Of a stretch of 47,608 nt of DNA, positions 1 through 12,425 are shown piece after piece. The stretch is taken from positions 1 to 47,608 of the forward strand of contig JAJIRX010000109.1 of assembly GCA_023853785.1 (NCBI GenBank). The letters run 5' to 3'. Origin of the DNA: Psilocybe azurescens. Taxonomy: Eukaryota > Basidiomycota > Agaricomycetes > Agaricales > Agrocybaceae. Under the pieces are notes generated by a model. It did not search any database. It was given only the letters and a program-made list of their open reading frames with translations, and was not told the DNA's origin. The number at the start of each line of letters is the position of its first letter. Position 1 is the first letter of the stretch. A program made the translations under genes and the position numbers.

Positions 1-3000
1 AATTCTGAACTTGTCCAAGTCAGATGCAATGCAAAAACACACCACTATTCTGTTGAAAAGAATGGTACTTCATATGCAATCTGGCAGCACATTGGATCAC
101 ATAAACATCATCATCCACCTGGAGGACGTCTTTCACGTCAAGAGACTTCTAAGCTTGAATCTCAGGTACTCCGAAACTCTGAAGCTTCTGTGCATGCACT
201 TAGGACTGGTGATCTTGGTCCTGGATCCATTCCCTTGCCAGATATATGTCCTAGCCTTGCTAATCCTCGAGCTTCTCGCTATCAGGTTGCTAAAGCGCAG
301 CAGCGCCTTGACTCTCCATGGTGGGTACAGCAAAAGGGAGCATAGCAGCACTCACTTCCATCGCCAATCTTCATGATGAATTCAAGAAAGACTTTGTTAT
401 TGATTCCTCTATTCATGGGCCAGTCTACCTGACCTTCCAAACGGCATGGATGAAGAAAATACTCAAGGAATCAATTCAAACTTGGAGTGTTGATCTTCAG
501 GAAGGCCCTAATGCAGCACGTCATGGACTTGTAACTGATGGCGATCACTCATTTTTTAACAAAGGAATCCTCAATATGACATGCACATTCAGTACAGTGA
601 TGTGCGCATGGATTCCAGTCTTGTATACCTGGATTTGGAAGCAAGATATTCCACACAACCATCCCCATTTTTGTCATACCTCACAGTATATTATGAAGTA
701 TCTTCAGGAAGAGAAGATATCGTTTCATTCCAAGTATCTCCTGCATGTAAATTGTCTTTCCAAACTCAATAATTTAGATATTCTTGATTGCTAAACAGAT
801 TTTGGACAGGTCATGGATTTTTCTTTGTCCCAACGAGCAGCTCATGCCGAGGAATATGAATGCCATTATTTCTACAAGACCAGAGTTCTATTCGCTTGCT
901 CCAGCTTCACAGAAAATTGAATGAAATATTCTCCTCAAAGAGGCTAAGCAAGCGGAAAGTGGGTGTGCTTTTCATTTCTGGCAATCAGTGGCTCGGATAT
1001 CAAAGGATCATGCCATGGTACCATCTGGAACTGAGCACCAACTCAATTCCCTGCTTTGTATCATGACCAGCCAGTCAACCACATCAGAAGAGTTTATGAA
1101 TGCAGTGGATAGAACTGTACTCAAGTTCCCAAGGATTCAGAACTGGCTTTCCTGGTGGCTACGACCTGTTATTGCTTCAATGATATTTCCATCATGCAGC
1201 TCTTGTGATCCAGATATTGCAGCTCAAATTCCCAGGAGCGGAAATCCAGCTGAACACAATCATTCCTTGCTTCATCACGCAGTTGGTAAGCACCAAGACC
1301 TCATACCAGGGATAAAAACTATACCTTCATGTTGAAGAGTTAGAAAAACAGTACAATGCGATCCGAGGTATGTTTTATTTAAATCCATATCTCATTTCTG
1401 ACATTGAGTATTAGCTGGTCATTTTGACCCTCCTCCTGTACGGGAATATCGTCCCCCTGCTCGTAAAGTATGGGATGAAAATGATGGGCGTGCTCCAGAT
1501 ACCTGGGCAGCACTCCATCCAGATGGCATCCGAGACTCACAAACAGCCAACTCAAATTTACTGGTATCCTATAAATGGGATTCTAACTCATGCTTCTTTG
1601 ATAATGGCTTGGAAGTCTGGTTTCGCTCGGTCTCTTCTTGGCCAATCAATATAACAAAAGAGTTTAAATCTTTGGTACCAGTTGACTCCTTTCTGGGAGG
1701 GTTGTTCTATCACTATGAACGGCGCTTTAAATCTGAGTATACTCATCAACTGTCTATCCATCCAACCTAGAGTTATTCCAAGGCATTACCTGCAACTACA
1801 TCTTTGATATATGGAAGTTATACAGCTCTCCGGGTGTGTTTGGGTGTAGCATGAAATGGTTGACATTTGCTATCACGGTTAGTCTTGTCCTTTTTATTTA
1901 ATTAAATGCTAAGACACTGTTTCATAGCACAAAATTGCATCCAAACGCCGCCAAGGCATACTTTGGGGTATACAACAAGGTCTATAGGAGCTGCAGTGAT
2001 GGCCATTCAACCGAGGAATATGCAACTGAAGAGCCGCATGTGCTGCTTAGGTTTTCATAAAGAAACAGAACTTGCTCGATCACAATTTCCTACTGGTGTT
2101 CCTGTCACTCTTACAGATTACTTTGGCACTCTATTCCACGACTTGAATACCTCCATCTCCATGATCTCATGGACAAACCATGCTCAGAAATCCTGTGTTC
2201 ATCGGATATCATGTGTTGCTCAAATTGCTACATTATGGCCCCAGACCCTCAATGTTATGTCTGACTATGCTTCCCTACCATGTGCTCTGATCCAGAGCAG
2301 ATGATAGCCTTTGAAAACAAGTTTTCTATCATGGATATCGATGGAGAATCAGTCACCTATGAGCTTGTTGCTAGAGTGATATTTTCAAGTAATCATTTCA
2401 CCTCTCAAATTCACTTTGGAGGGAAGGCATACACCTACAATGACTGTGTATGCAATGGTCACCTTGTCGAGTCAAATGATCAATACCTACTGGAAAAACA
2501 CGATTCACGATCTGTATACTATGTGTACAATTGTACATCAGCCAAGTCCATGGTGAGTGTTACTTTTATTATTAATTTATAGGCGCTTATTTAGTGTTTG
2601 CAGACCATCCGTAATGTTGAGGACATAAAAGCGAGTTATCACACACCATCCATGTCCGCAGAAGCTACATACATTCCCCTACACTCAAATTGGTGGTCTG
2701 AATCACCAAGTCCTCAAAATATTTGATCTCTGCTTCCTGACGCATCTACTAGTATTCAAGTATCAACCCCTGGATGAATTGAAATCTTTCAGACTGAGAG
2801 TGTCTCAGTTTGTGGTGTATCTTGCAGTCTTCTAGAGGATGAACTCACAGAGGATGACGTTCTCTGCAAGCTTTGTGGAACAAAATGGCATGAAGACTGT
2901 GTGAGGAACACATTCCATGCTCAATTCTATCATGGATTTGGTGATCCTTGGTGCTGTCCAACGTGTATAAACACAGAGAATGGGCCTTGGGACAAGCTAT

Positions 3001-4520
3001 TGTAAGTACTGTACCAATTAAATTTCATAGAGTACTAAAACTTACTTGTGTAGGGTCAACCAATGTATTCTCCTGCAAATCCGTCCTGGCTCAAAGTATT
3101 ATCCTGCTCAGATTCTCCCTCGAACCATTTCCTCAGTTGTGCATCTTAAATGGCATCAAGACAATGTATATGATTATCCCAAGGAGGCTCCAACTGGAGC
3201 TGAGTGCGCTTTGACACGAACTCCACAGGAGTGCTTTGAGTTATGTTTCCGTGATGTATTCAAATCTGTGAGTATTTATATCGTCTCTTTTGAATGATAA
3301 TCGGTTGTATATGCTTATATATATGATCTAGATCCGCATGGGGTCAATTCTCGTGGCCGATTAGCCATGTGGATGACACATATGATCTCATGGACTATAG
3401 AAATCCTGAAATTCAGCATGCACTTGAGGATGCATTTCACAGCATAATCTGTGTTCTGGATGGCACAGTCAGCCATCCTATTATGCCAATCTTCTGTGAA
3501 TGGAAGGCTCAGTATAAAACCGGTCAAGCGAAGGCATTAACCGCTTAAGACTCTTCTGCAAAACATAGGACAAAGCTAGTTCATAGCATTGGAAGTCGCT
3601 TAAATTTTTGCGAACAGTTTAAGCTCAACATTCTTCCTGGCGACCACTCTCTTATTGAACCTTTCCTTGTTGAGCTACATTGTGGCCTGGACACCATACC
3701 CAACATAGACAGAGATGTCTATGAAGAATGCCACATGCTTGGAGACGTTCTATTCAGTCTTGTCATTCTCCGCCTCTATCTAAAATGTCCTGCTTGTAAC
3801 GACCACCAGATCTTTTGGCTTACATGTGATCCGACCAAAATTAACTTTGTGGACTCAGACAAGGATAATTATCTAGCAGAGGCGAAGAAGGGAACCATCT
3901 CTCGATTGAATACACCAGCCGAGACAGCAATGATATCCTGTGTACTACCAGTCATGGATCCGATTTCCAAAGCTTGGACCAGACCTGTATCATCAATCAA
4001 ACTTATAAAGGTATACAAGGCCCATCCATTGACAACTGTCACCCATGGGAATGTAGGAAGTCAGGCAGACTTTCCTGACATAAATGCTTGCACCAGCGAT
4101 GGCCTACCTTACACTTTCATATCCACAGGTTCATCAGGCCTGACTGGAGGTCCTCCATTTACATCCTATCGTCGGAAGAAAGCTCAGATCACCTTAAAAT
4201 CAACCCCAATGTTAATTCAGCCTAGACCACTTCCCAAAAAGACCAATGCGACTCCAATGCCATCCATTTCATCACCCAAAAATACCGAAATCACATCAAC
4301 CTCGCGATTCTTATTACAAACTATACACACCACCTGATCAATAAGCAAGCTACTGAAGCTACAGAATCGGGCTCTAGGTGCCTTTCAGGATACAACTTCT
4401 GCTGCTCCCATCACAGGTAGCACATTATTAAAGGATGGAGTGACTCAGAGCAGAAAGAGAAAGCAAAACATCGTCCCAGAAGAGGATTTGAGACGGAGTA
4501 AACGTAACAAGCCATCATAG
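1..4520 (+). pseudogene. GCM/DDE/PHD transposase gene, copy 1, partial
   Basis: This is the coding part of transposon copy 1 in several exons or frames. Bases 1-120 encode the end of the GCM zinc finger (IGSHKHHHPPGG). Bases 270-1335 encode the DDE-type transposase core with VTDGDHSFF and, later, GCAFHFW and NPAEHNHSL, which I read as the second Asp, the Cys/His pair and the Glu of a MULE-like catalytic domain. Bases 2,800-2,970 encode a PHD finger (CKLCGTKWHEDC, then CCPTC). Bases 3,040-3,300 encode a conserved unassigned domain, and 3,565-4,520 a long C-terminal tail ending KRSKRNKPS. Relative to copy 2 there is a one-base loss near 314 (LDSPWW against LGLSMV), a one-base gain near 335 and a one-base gain near 4,286 that truncates the tail. 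The superfamily call rests on motif arrangement, not on a search. Confidence 0.75.
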
Positions 4521-5099
4521 TAGTACTAATTTAGTGTACTGTAGTGTTAATCACTTTTAAAAGTAACTTTTTGTTACTTCTACAGCCAAGCTAACATAAA
4601 TACTTTAACTTTAAGCGCCAAGTTTCAAAAGTTAACCTTGTCACTTTCACTTAACTACCTAAGTTAAGTTAGCATTCTCACTATAAAGAAAGTATAATGA
4701 GTGATTTATTAAGTAGGCTATCAGGAGATAAAATAAATGACTGAGCTGTGCAAATACATGAGAAGGAAAGGGTCAATTACCACTGAGTACTTATTAATCC
4801 CGGGATCTCATTGTGGTTACCGGTTGAGCTACAGAAAATTATACTACATGTAGATACCTGTGTAGTATTCTGTATACTCAGACAGGATAATAATTTACTT
4901 AAATTAATTACCAGTGCTCTGTGGAAGAAGAGGTGTCTTGTTCAAGTTGACCACCCCCACATTCCGAGCATAACATAGCCACTGGATGTACATTGAGTGG
5001 CCGACTTGGCACACAAGTCACACGGACAGTGCATTGTTCTTGGAGACTTCATAATAATCTTCATAGCAATTCTAAATAGTGGCCAAAATTATTTACTTA

Positions 5100-5258
5100 G
5101 AGAAATATGGATGTGATAAAGGTACAATTGCTGGCAACTTGTGACTGTTAGCGTAAGTGAGCCCAAGTTAATTTGGCCAAGCATGGGAATAAGTGAACAC
5201 ATTAACTTGGCTGCCATAAGTGAGCCAAGTTAACTTGAATAAGTTACTTTATTGACAG
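5100..5258 (+). repeat. Terminal and subterminal repeats of GCM transposon copy 1
   Basis: The end of copy 1 carries repeated AAGTTAACTTGG / TAAGTGAAC / AAGTTACTTT words over about 150 bp, ending TTTATTGACAG at 5258. The same words, inverted, occupy 26,354-26,510, and a diverged set occupies the opposite end of copy 2 (33,370-33,526). This looks like a set of transposase binding sites plus the terminal inverted repeat. Confidence 0.7.
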
Positions 5259-6620
5259 TCGTCATCTCGTCCTTTGAATGCCGGGTTTCATTCAGGTACA
5301 TATACACGGTTACAATAAGCACTATGATCGCAGTAGGTGACAGCTTCCAAGTCGACAAGCGAGTAATTGGACAATAGAAGAGAAGGAGCATAGCCGCCGA
5401 GCACTTCAGGCCCCTACTAATGCAATTTATCCATCCCCGTGATGAGTGTAGCGAACTTGTGTACTGGTGACAGGTTGCCTGATGGTTTATAATCCCCTTT
5501 GAGTACTCCAAGCAGTCACTTTATTTCATTACACTGACCCGGCCGTACGTCTGACATACATGTGAGAGGCCTTGAGTAAAACAAGGTTGTGAAATTATGT
5601 CCACAGACTAAATAAATGTTGAATGTCCGACACATAGTAGGAACACCGGGATAAATAGGCAGCTAGCCGAAGCAGGTAATCCAAATGGGTGTTATGGAAC
5701 AGAAAGAACCAGAAATCACATCAGACGTTTGTGATTATCGTGTTTGAATATTCACAGGAGAAAGAAGGTTTAAATAAGCCCGTTGAAAATATCCAGTCGC
5801 CCAAGTTGATTACTGTGTTCACTGCGGTTGAGAAAGCTCAGGGAAATACAACGGCAGCTTGAGTGGCGTGCTTCGAGGCCTTGTAGACATAAAAATCGAT
5901 TTGAAGGATATGCAATAAATATGACCATACTCGGGCTCACATTGAGGGCAGAGGGGGAGATGCATTGCCCATAATGGTTAGACCCTGCATCTGTTGTGTG
6001 TACCAGTGGGAGCGGAAAATTGCCTGGGAATCGATCAACATTGTTCATCTTTTGATACATTGGGAAGTCGAGTCAGCACCCAGGTACACGGCAAGGGCCA
6101 AATAACCTGGGAGTTAGAACGCGTGGATAAGGCCACAAGTTCTTTGTTTTTCATGAAAAGACAACCATTGTCGTCTTTTCCCCACTAAACGTCCTGTCCC
6201 TCCATTACCATCACCACCATCACAATTTCAATGTACATGAGCCAGACCTCGGACCTCGTGCTCTCCAGAAAAGTAGGAGAGGGTGATCAAGTTGGCACGT
6301 CCTCAACATTCCTCGACTGTAAGCTTACTTGCATCGGTGAGGATGCATACACATTTACTTATTAGTCAACCATCATTATTATTGTAGCATCTCTGTCTAG
6401 CTCGGACGTGTACCCCTCGGGTGCGGGGCAATGATCACTCTGATATGCTGTACTGGCATACATCCATCCCTACCCAATTGCTGCCCCACTCTCAGCTTCC
6501 CACTGACGGGCACACGTCCTTTTCATTCTTACCCCAATTGCAGTTGGCATTTGCCTCCTTATACACCATCCTTCATCAGCTCTATTTCATCCACACCGTC
6601 ATCCGCGTTGTCTCCACTCA
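5259..6620. other. Intergenic, no gene recognised
   Basis: Open frames here are short (under 100 codons), have no recognisable motif and are not joined by clear splice sites. A minus-strand frame at 5770-6060 is open for 96 codons but resembles nothing I know. I see no repeat shared with the rest of the window. Confidence 0.5.
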
Positions 6621-6623
6621 TCT

Positions 6624-7067
6624 ATGTCGCGAAATAACAAAGCTCTTGTCAATGAGCATGCCGCACCTCGCTCCCTGCTGGATAGCTGCTCCTTTAACAA
6701 GGCGATTTCAGGCTGTACGCCTCTTGCTTGTATGCACGATGTCAAATTGTATAACACTGTTCTAACCACTGCTTTATGCATTGACAGTCGCTTTGCCCAT
6801 GTACGACGACTATTTACCTGATCTGGTCACACCTGGCATCCCGTAAGACTGATGTTCTACATAGATGCGGCACACGCTCGCGCTCAACTTTACTGACATA
6901 ACTATAGGTCTACACCACTGGCACCACCACTCGTCATTGTCATCCCAGAGAGTACCATCGAGGAGCTGCGGCAGGCGGGCCTCTACAAGGATCCAGTAAA
7001 TGTTGATAAAATCGGATTTTTCCAGTCCCGAGGAAGCCCGACAAAACTCCCGGCGACCAAACGATAA
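6624..7067 (+). CDS. Hypothetical protein, three-exon model (106 aa)
   Basis: A plausible spliced gene of unknown function. Exon 1 is 6624-6729; intron 1 is 6730-6787 with donor GTATGC, branch-like TTCTAAC and acceptor GACAG. Exon 2 is 6788-6842; intron 2 is 6843-6907 with donor GTAAGA and acceptor CTATAG; exon 3 is 6908-7067. Both introns (58 and 65 bp) keep the frame across phase 1 and phase 2 junctions, which would be unlikely by chance. The product reads MSRNNKALVNEH at the start and contains LPMYDDYLPDLVTPG and PPLVIVIPEST, ending PTKLPATKR. A second frame just downstream (to about 7191) is also coding-like, so a +1 frameshift near 7020 or a further intron may hide a longer C-terminus. 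I do not recognise the family and infer no function. Confidence 0.4.
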
Positions 7068-9900
7068 CCACAAGTTTCCCTCCGGGCGGAGAGGCGGAAA
7101 TAAATGACAAAGGTTTATCCACCAATGCAGGACACTGCATCAATATGCGCTCGGGGCCAGAGGACCCGTTGGGCTACTGTATAGTGTTCTGAACAGTGAT
7201 GGAAGGTATGAATTTATTTCCACCTCTCGACTGATAGATGGTAATGAGTGTCATTTTCTCAAACTAGTGGGGAGGGCGATACGAGCATTGGAGCTCAAAG
7301 AGATGGCACAAGGTATGCACGCCGTTCATCTATTCTCTCGACGGAAAGGTATTAACGGGTATCGTTTATGGGTAGGATCAAAAGTCCAACTTCGGGGCAG
7401 AAGCGCAAGAAACATGGTCGACGTGCTGGACCAAAATACCACCTTATGGGCCCAGAGCCTATATCAAAGGCCCCCAAGGCACGGGCGAGCCAAAAGACCA
7501 GGATCCCCGTGATGATGCAGGGACAGGATGTCAAAGCCCTTCCGCCCCTCTACTGATGGGCTAAACTTCCGTTGCATGGCCCCCCTCGGTCCCATCGCCT
7601 TTGCCTATGAGAGATGAGATATGCCAACAATCGGCTTTCAAAGTCAGCACAGGCATCAATAATGCCAAATTTTACAAGTAGCTTGGAGGCTTGAAACAAA
7701 CTGACATTCACCTTTCTAGTCACAATTCGTTCCAATATCCAATGAAGAAATGATCTGCGCTGTGGCTTGCTGGTGGTATAGAAGAGTGTGCTAGGTAGTG
7801 ATAGAGCATTTTGGCAAGCACGTCAGGGGCATCGATGAGGTCAATGCAGTGAGATATGTGAATTTTTTGCTTCTCTCGGCTTTTATCTCTGCAAATCGAT
7901 TAACCATGAGAACATTGGTGAGCTTCTGAACACGATGTTGGCTATAATTGTCATCTTCCAGTTAATTTTGGCATTGGACAAAGTACGAAGAGTTAGTCCG
8001 CGCTGCTTTTTCCCAGTGCAGGTATACAGTACACGCATTAATTCTCCCCCTGATTCAAGCCTCATGTCGGTATACCATGTACTGTATCTTTTCTTTTTCC
8101 CCTGAATTCTTCCAGTTCCCTTCAACAATCTAACGAGATCAGTCTATAGTTCTCTAGATACTCCCACACTGAATGAAGTCAAAGCCTAGATAGAAAATTC
8201 TGACTTGATGTTGATCAGGCAAGAATTATACAAGTATTCAATACTCGGAGACTTTTATGCTACGTTGGTACAGATTACTCAATTATCCATCATGGGAAGG
8301 CAGAACTTACCCAAGCGTTCACATTGCCGACACTAGCAGTACCCAGGGCGGACCGTTGGGGTTGAAGAATTCTGAACATGATTCTAGGAGCGTGCCAAGC
8401 GATTCGACCACGAATTCTTCATATATATGATGAGAAGGGTACTCATTTGCATGAAAAAATACCACACCTTTCGTGGATGCTTTCCAGATCCAATCTTCGG
8501 ACACTGAGGAAAAGGATGTTGGACGTATGGGAGAAAGACTGCGTTACACTGGGAGATGAGAGACAAGAGATCAGTCATCTCAGAAGAGATGAATATCTCA
8601 TGAAAAGGTATGTAGAGGCCGTAGTCTTCATTATAATATACCAGTTTTATAACAAAGGCTATCAACAACTTATGAGGTCACCTCCATGTGATGAGGCATC
8701 ATCTGACCCTGTCCTCGCCCGATCCACCTCCCTCCACCTCCGGCTAAAAGCCAAAGTTCATTTCCAATTACAAATCTTTGTAATTTCAATACCAAGAATC
8801 ATCGGTTTCACTGCCTTGCAAGACGAGATTATGCAGGATTATGCGCAAGATCAAACCCTGTGATTCCAGACAGGCTAGGATGGGACCTCAGCCTCACGTG
8901 AGGTATCAGGGTGAAGATGATGATATAATTTCGCTGGCTTCGATGCAAAACTTGCAAATTTCCCTCAGCTAGCATGGAGCACAAGTTAGGCTGTTTGTCA
9001 CATATTTTTTTGGTAATCTGTGTTTTCGAGTTGCTGCAAGTCGTTTGCGTGCATGTATCATAGATAGGAATATTTACTCTTCAACATCAATGACCTATTT
9101 CTGTGTGGATTAGTGATTCCTACCGAGAAACAGAACTTACCACTGCCACTACGCCTATCGGTAATCAACGAGAAATCAGTCCGACTATCCATGCTTACAT
9201 GTGTGCACAGTCACAGAAAAAGCTTCTCGTTCATCGACCGTTTGGCTTAAACTATATCCAGGCTGTGATCTGATTGTGCGCCCGGGCTGTAGGGTTTCCT
9301 TTTGGTGCAAACCACTGTCAAACACTATGACAAGTCTTCCATAAACTTCTGCCTATCTTTGTCCTCTCATTCACCGAGAGCTCAGGGTATTGGTTCAATA
9401 TGTATCTGTTTTTGTAATTCAACTGTTTCCCAATACCTATCTTCTGTTTTTCTCGACGCTAGATGTTCTATGATGTTTAGTTCTTCCCAGTGTGCAGCCT
9501 GTCAGTGAACTCCACTGGTCTAAAGAATTTGCATCTTTTTGATTGCCTTTGAAATTTCAGATCCACCGAAAACCAAAACCTTCGCGTCATAGCTCCACTA
9601 ATTGGATTTCTTGAGTGCTGATTAGCTGAAATAAATAACGACGAGCCTCGTTTACCCGAATAACAACCCTTCTTATAACGTCAACATTCTTCCTGTTTTG
9701 GGGATTGATCTCGGATGATTAACAAGCGCCTTTTGCTTGGGTCAATCATTGTCGCCCAAATCATGCAACCGACCGTTCAACAAGACATAAAGTCCAAATG
9801 CACCAAAACTAGCTTAGATTCACTCGGGGCCACTCAAGCAGCACTTGAGCGACAGGACGAATGCACCGAACAGTGTAGTCCAAATTCGGAATACCGGTGC
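7068..9900. other. Mostly non-coding, a few unassigned open frames
   Basis: A basic exon-like frame at 7368-7556 (contains GQKRKKHGRRAG) may belong to the gene upstream, but I cannot connect it by splicing. The longest frame, 8378-8863 (+, 161 codons), overlaps equally long minus-strand frames and has no motif, so I do not call it a gene. A 64-codon frame at 9715-9909 has a weakly hydrophobic start but lies in what looks like the promoter of the next gene. Confidence 0.4.
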
Positions 9901-9921
9901 CCTGAATAGGTTCATGCAAGG

Positions 9922-9930
9922 TATAAAAAG
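9922..9930 (+). promoter_or_regulatory. TATA box of the secreted cysteine-rich gene
   Basis: TATAAAAAG lies 80-88 bp upstream of the ATG at 10010. It is the best TATA match in the region, and it would place transcription start about 50 bp before the start codon. Confidence 0.5.
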
Positions 9931-10009
9931 AGCGCTGACATTGGTTAGTCGTACCTCAGAAAGTCACCTTTCTTGAATTTGAGAGCTCTCAGTCTCCAGC
10001 ACACTCGAA

Positions 10010-10404
10010 ATGAAATTCACCTCAGCCATTGCTCTTGTCTTCGCAACTCTTCTGTTCATGGTCTCTGCGGCCGATGCGGCTGGCGCCACTGCCGCTGCCT
10101 GCAGGCAAGTTTGCTGCAACGCCCTCGTCACAGGTGTCCAACCCACAGGAACCACTGGCAGTAAATAGTCTGGAATCTATAGCAGGGATTTGGAAATTGA
10201 TTGTTGTCTATTTCTTTGTAAAGTCAACTGCAGCCCTGATTCCACTGGTGATTGTTTCTTCGGAGGCCAGGTGAATGCTTGTTGTGCTCGCATCGTATGT
10301 GATTTACACTATGCCTGCTTGCCAAAGTTACTAACTGCCATGACTTGGATTCAGGCCCGAATGGCACGCAAACAGGCACCGGGATTGGCTGTGAAGGTTT
10401 CTGA
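10010..10404 (+). CDS. Small secreted cysteine-rich protein, hydrophobin-like
   Basis: The first exon (10010-10160) encodes a clear signal peptide, MKFTSAIALVFATLLFMVSA, followed by ADAAG and CRQVCCNALV. Intron 1 is 10161-10223 (donor GTAAAT, acceptor GTAAAG). Exon 2 reads NCSPDSTGDCFFGG, then VNACCARI. Intron 2 starts at GTATGT (10295) or at GTGATT (10299) and ends at 10354 after a perfect CTAAC branch site. Exon 3 in the GTGATT-spliced frame reads CPNGTQTGTGIGCEGF and stops at 10404; GTATGT splicing gives a cysteine-free tail stopping at 10408. The order C-CC-C-C-CC-C matches the eight-cysteine hydrophobin layout, with one extra Cys if GTGATT is used. The spacing is unusually short (three residues between the first Cys and the CC pair; seven and eight in the middle loops). 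A hydrophobin-like coat or effector-like secreted protein is an inference. Confidence 0.6.
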
Positions 10405-10435
10405 ATGACCGGAGCAGTACATGGTTTCATAAATC

Positions 10436-10456
10436 AAATTCAAATTCAAATTCAAA
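10436..10456 (+). repeat. Short CAAATT tandem
   Basis: About three and a half copies of CAAATT follow the stop codon of the secreted protein gene. This is a trivial microsatellite in the 3' flank. Confidence 0.7.
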
Positions 10457-10667
10457 CGTTGGGCCGGCAGGAAGGCACGTGTATACTGTATGAGGAGATA
10501 AAAAAGAAAAAACGCACACATATATCGGTTTTAAGATAGCCGAAATAGTATCTTTGGTGTAATACAGATCTATTGGAGCTAATTTGAGAACATGACCAGT
10601 CACCAGCGGACATTATAATGAGCTCCAAGTGAAAGGCTACCGTGTGAAACAAGCCTCACTGGGATGA

Positions 10668-12282
10668 TATGGAAAGCGAGACTGTCAAGCTTCTAAAGCC
10701 GTTGCCAAACAGTGTCCAGGATGCTATGCCGGACATTTGTTATTTCGAGGTGGTTGTCAGGACCCCGAAAATCTCTCTTCTATTGTTGAACTTGACTGGG
10801 CACCGTCTTGGTGCCGTCATTGGTTCAAACCTTGCCAAGTCGACAGTAAGTGCTAGCCTTGCTATGAGCAAGATTGGAAGTAGCTCATAGGTGCTCGTTT
10901 CTACCTTCCGGAACAGTAATAGACGTTGCTGGCTTAACCGTGGTTAGGACCATGACTTTTAAGAAGGCTTCAACATGGCCTGAATAGCACCACATCGACA
11001 AGACATGAATAACATGGCATGATTGTGGTTGTCTTATTCCAAGCATATATCACATTCTCTATTTATTTCTTGTCTTGTCGGTGTATCATTGGCTGACAAT
11101 GGCTGTGTAGCATTAACCACTGGTCCACATATTTTCCACCATAAGTAAACTGTAAACTCGAGATATGCCATGTGGTGTCAATCACTGTGGGCCGCATGTC
11201 CCTAAGTCTTTGAACTTGTTCACCACACTGCTGCTTATTTAGTTAATAGTCACAATGAGTGTTGTAAATTGTGAATTATCAAGTAGAGTAAAATGCTTAG
11301 CACCAGCAGGTCTTCCCTTAGTAACTTCTCACTTCTTGTTTTCTTTTCTTGATATTGTATCTGCTGATTATTCAACTTCTTTGTGCTTCTGTTTACCTTT
11401 CTTTCTGGGTCTCATATCTATCTATCTTGTCTACAGCTATACTACTTGGTGTGACTGAGCTGTGAGCTGCATATACAGGCTCGTAATATGTACTCGCCAT
11501 CAGCAAGTGAAACCTCATTTTCACATGCACAGTCTCAGAATTTCCGATGGCACAATTAATAGACAAGGTAAGTCAGGTCTGCATTACCGAAAGACCACTG
11601 ATATTCCGGCTCTGGCCTAGTATTTAGCTTTGTAATATCAATTTACAGACCACATTTAAATTCAAGCCCGGATATTTGAACGCTCCCATTGTGCACCAGC
11701 CTATTGAAACTGAAGCCTGCACTCAGACGTAGCAGCTCACCATTACTCCCCATAGAATTTACAGAGGAGGAATATGATTATATGAAGATGAGGGGCTGGA
11801 TGACTGGTAGACTATACTATATGTGTACCATTTGTTGGGCTCAAGCAAGGAATTATAAAATAGTATTACTTATTCTCTGAGATCTATATTCTGCGCTCTT
11901 TGTGAGCAATGCACCGTCTACAGTTGAATGTGAGTCAAAATTTGTTTCGAAGACAAGTCTGGCAAGCACCTGGACCGGCCCACCGTCGCCGTGGGGCTTA
12001 ACTGGAGCTTCAACGGTGCACAAACTGTAGGGTCATTATAGTTGCTTCAACGCTTGCATAAAGCTACTCATGGTATATACTATTTGTGCCAAAAATTATT
12101 TATTAACTTTGTATCGGTGATTCGGTATATAGCATCTACAATAAAATACTGAATAGCTCTGTACTAGGCGGGTACCGGTGTCAAAGGTCTTTGCTTGCCA
12201 AGTTGTTGCCAAGAATGCTCGGCTTGACAACCCGATGATGTTTGGCAACGGCTTTAGAGGCTTGACAGTCTCACTTTCCATA
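10668..12282. mobile_element. Non-autonomous element with ~45-bp inverted ends
   Basis: The left end (TATGGAAAGCGAGACTGTCA, continuing to 10712) and the right end (12,238-12,282 on the minus strand) are inverted copies with only a few mismatches. The flanks are GGATGA at 10662-10667 and GGATGA at 12283-12288, a perfect 6-bp direct repeat that looks like a target duplication. Subterminal CTTGCCAAG / CTTGGCAA words occur near both ends. The 1.6-kb interior has no transposase-like frame. A short inverted repeat (CGACAAGACATGAATAA against TTATTTCTTGTCTTGTCG) lies at about 10,994-11,085. The superfamily is not settled: the 6-bp duplication fits neither hAT (8) nor MULE (9-11) cleanly. Confidence 0.65.
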
Positions 12283-12425
12283 GGATGATGGTGCTTAAGG
12301 AAGCCTGGAAAGAAAAAACAAGATCTTTGTTCGTTGTGGTAAAAGCCCAAATTAAAACGAAAAGCCAATGAACCACAAATACTAGTCAGCCCACTCCTTC
12401 ACCACAACATCACCTCCTCTTCCAA

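Larger units (their letters stand above)
1..5258 (+). mobile_element. GCM-domain DNA transposon, copy 1 (5' end outside window)
   Basis: This segment is the inverted counterpart of 26,354-31,608; almost every base matches except scattered substitutions and one-base indels. The homology stops on the right at 5258, just after the sequence TTTATTGACAG, exactly where copy 2 meets its target duplication, so 5258 is the element end. The last ~150 bp hold repeated AAGTTAACTT-type words that also occur at the other end of copy 2. By comparison with copy 2, about 1.9 kb of the 5' part (promoter, N-terminus and most of the GCM zinc finger) lies left of the window. The target duplication cannot be tested because the other flank is not visible. 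The close match to copy 2 implies recent transposition or recent segmental duplication. Confidence 0.9.

Noticed and set aside
4790..4860. tRNA-like A box (minus strand TGTAGCTCAACCGGTAACC) in GCM copy 1, and again at 26,775-26,830 in copy 2
   Set aside because: No matching T arm (GGTTCGAATCC) or 7-bp acceptor stem at the right distance; probably a coincidence inside the element's 3' sequence.
8378..8863. 161-codon frame as a possible gene
   Set aside because: No motif, competing minus-strand frames of similar length and no coherent splice context.
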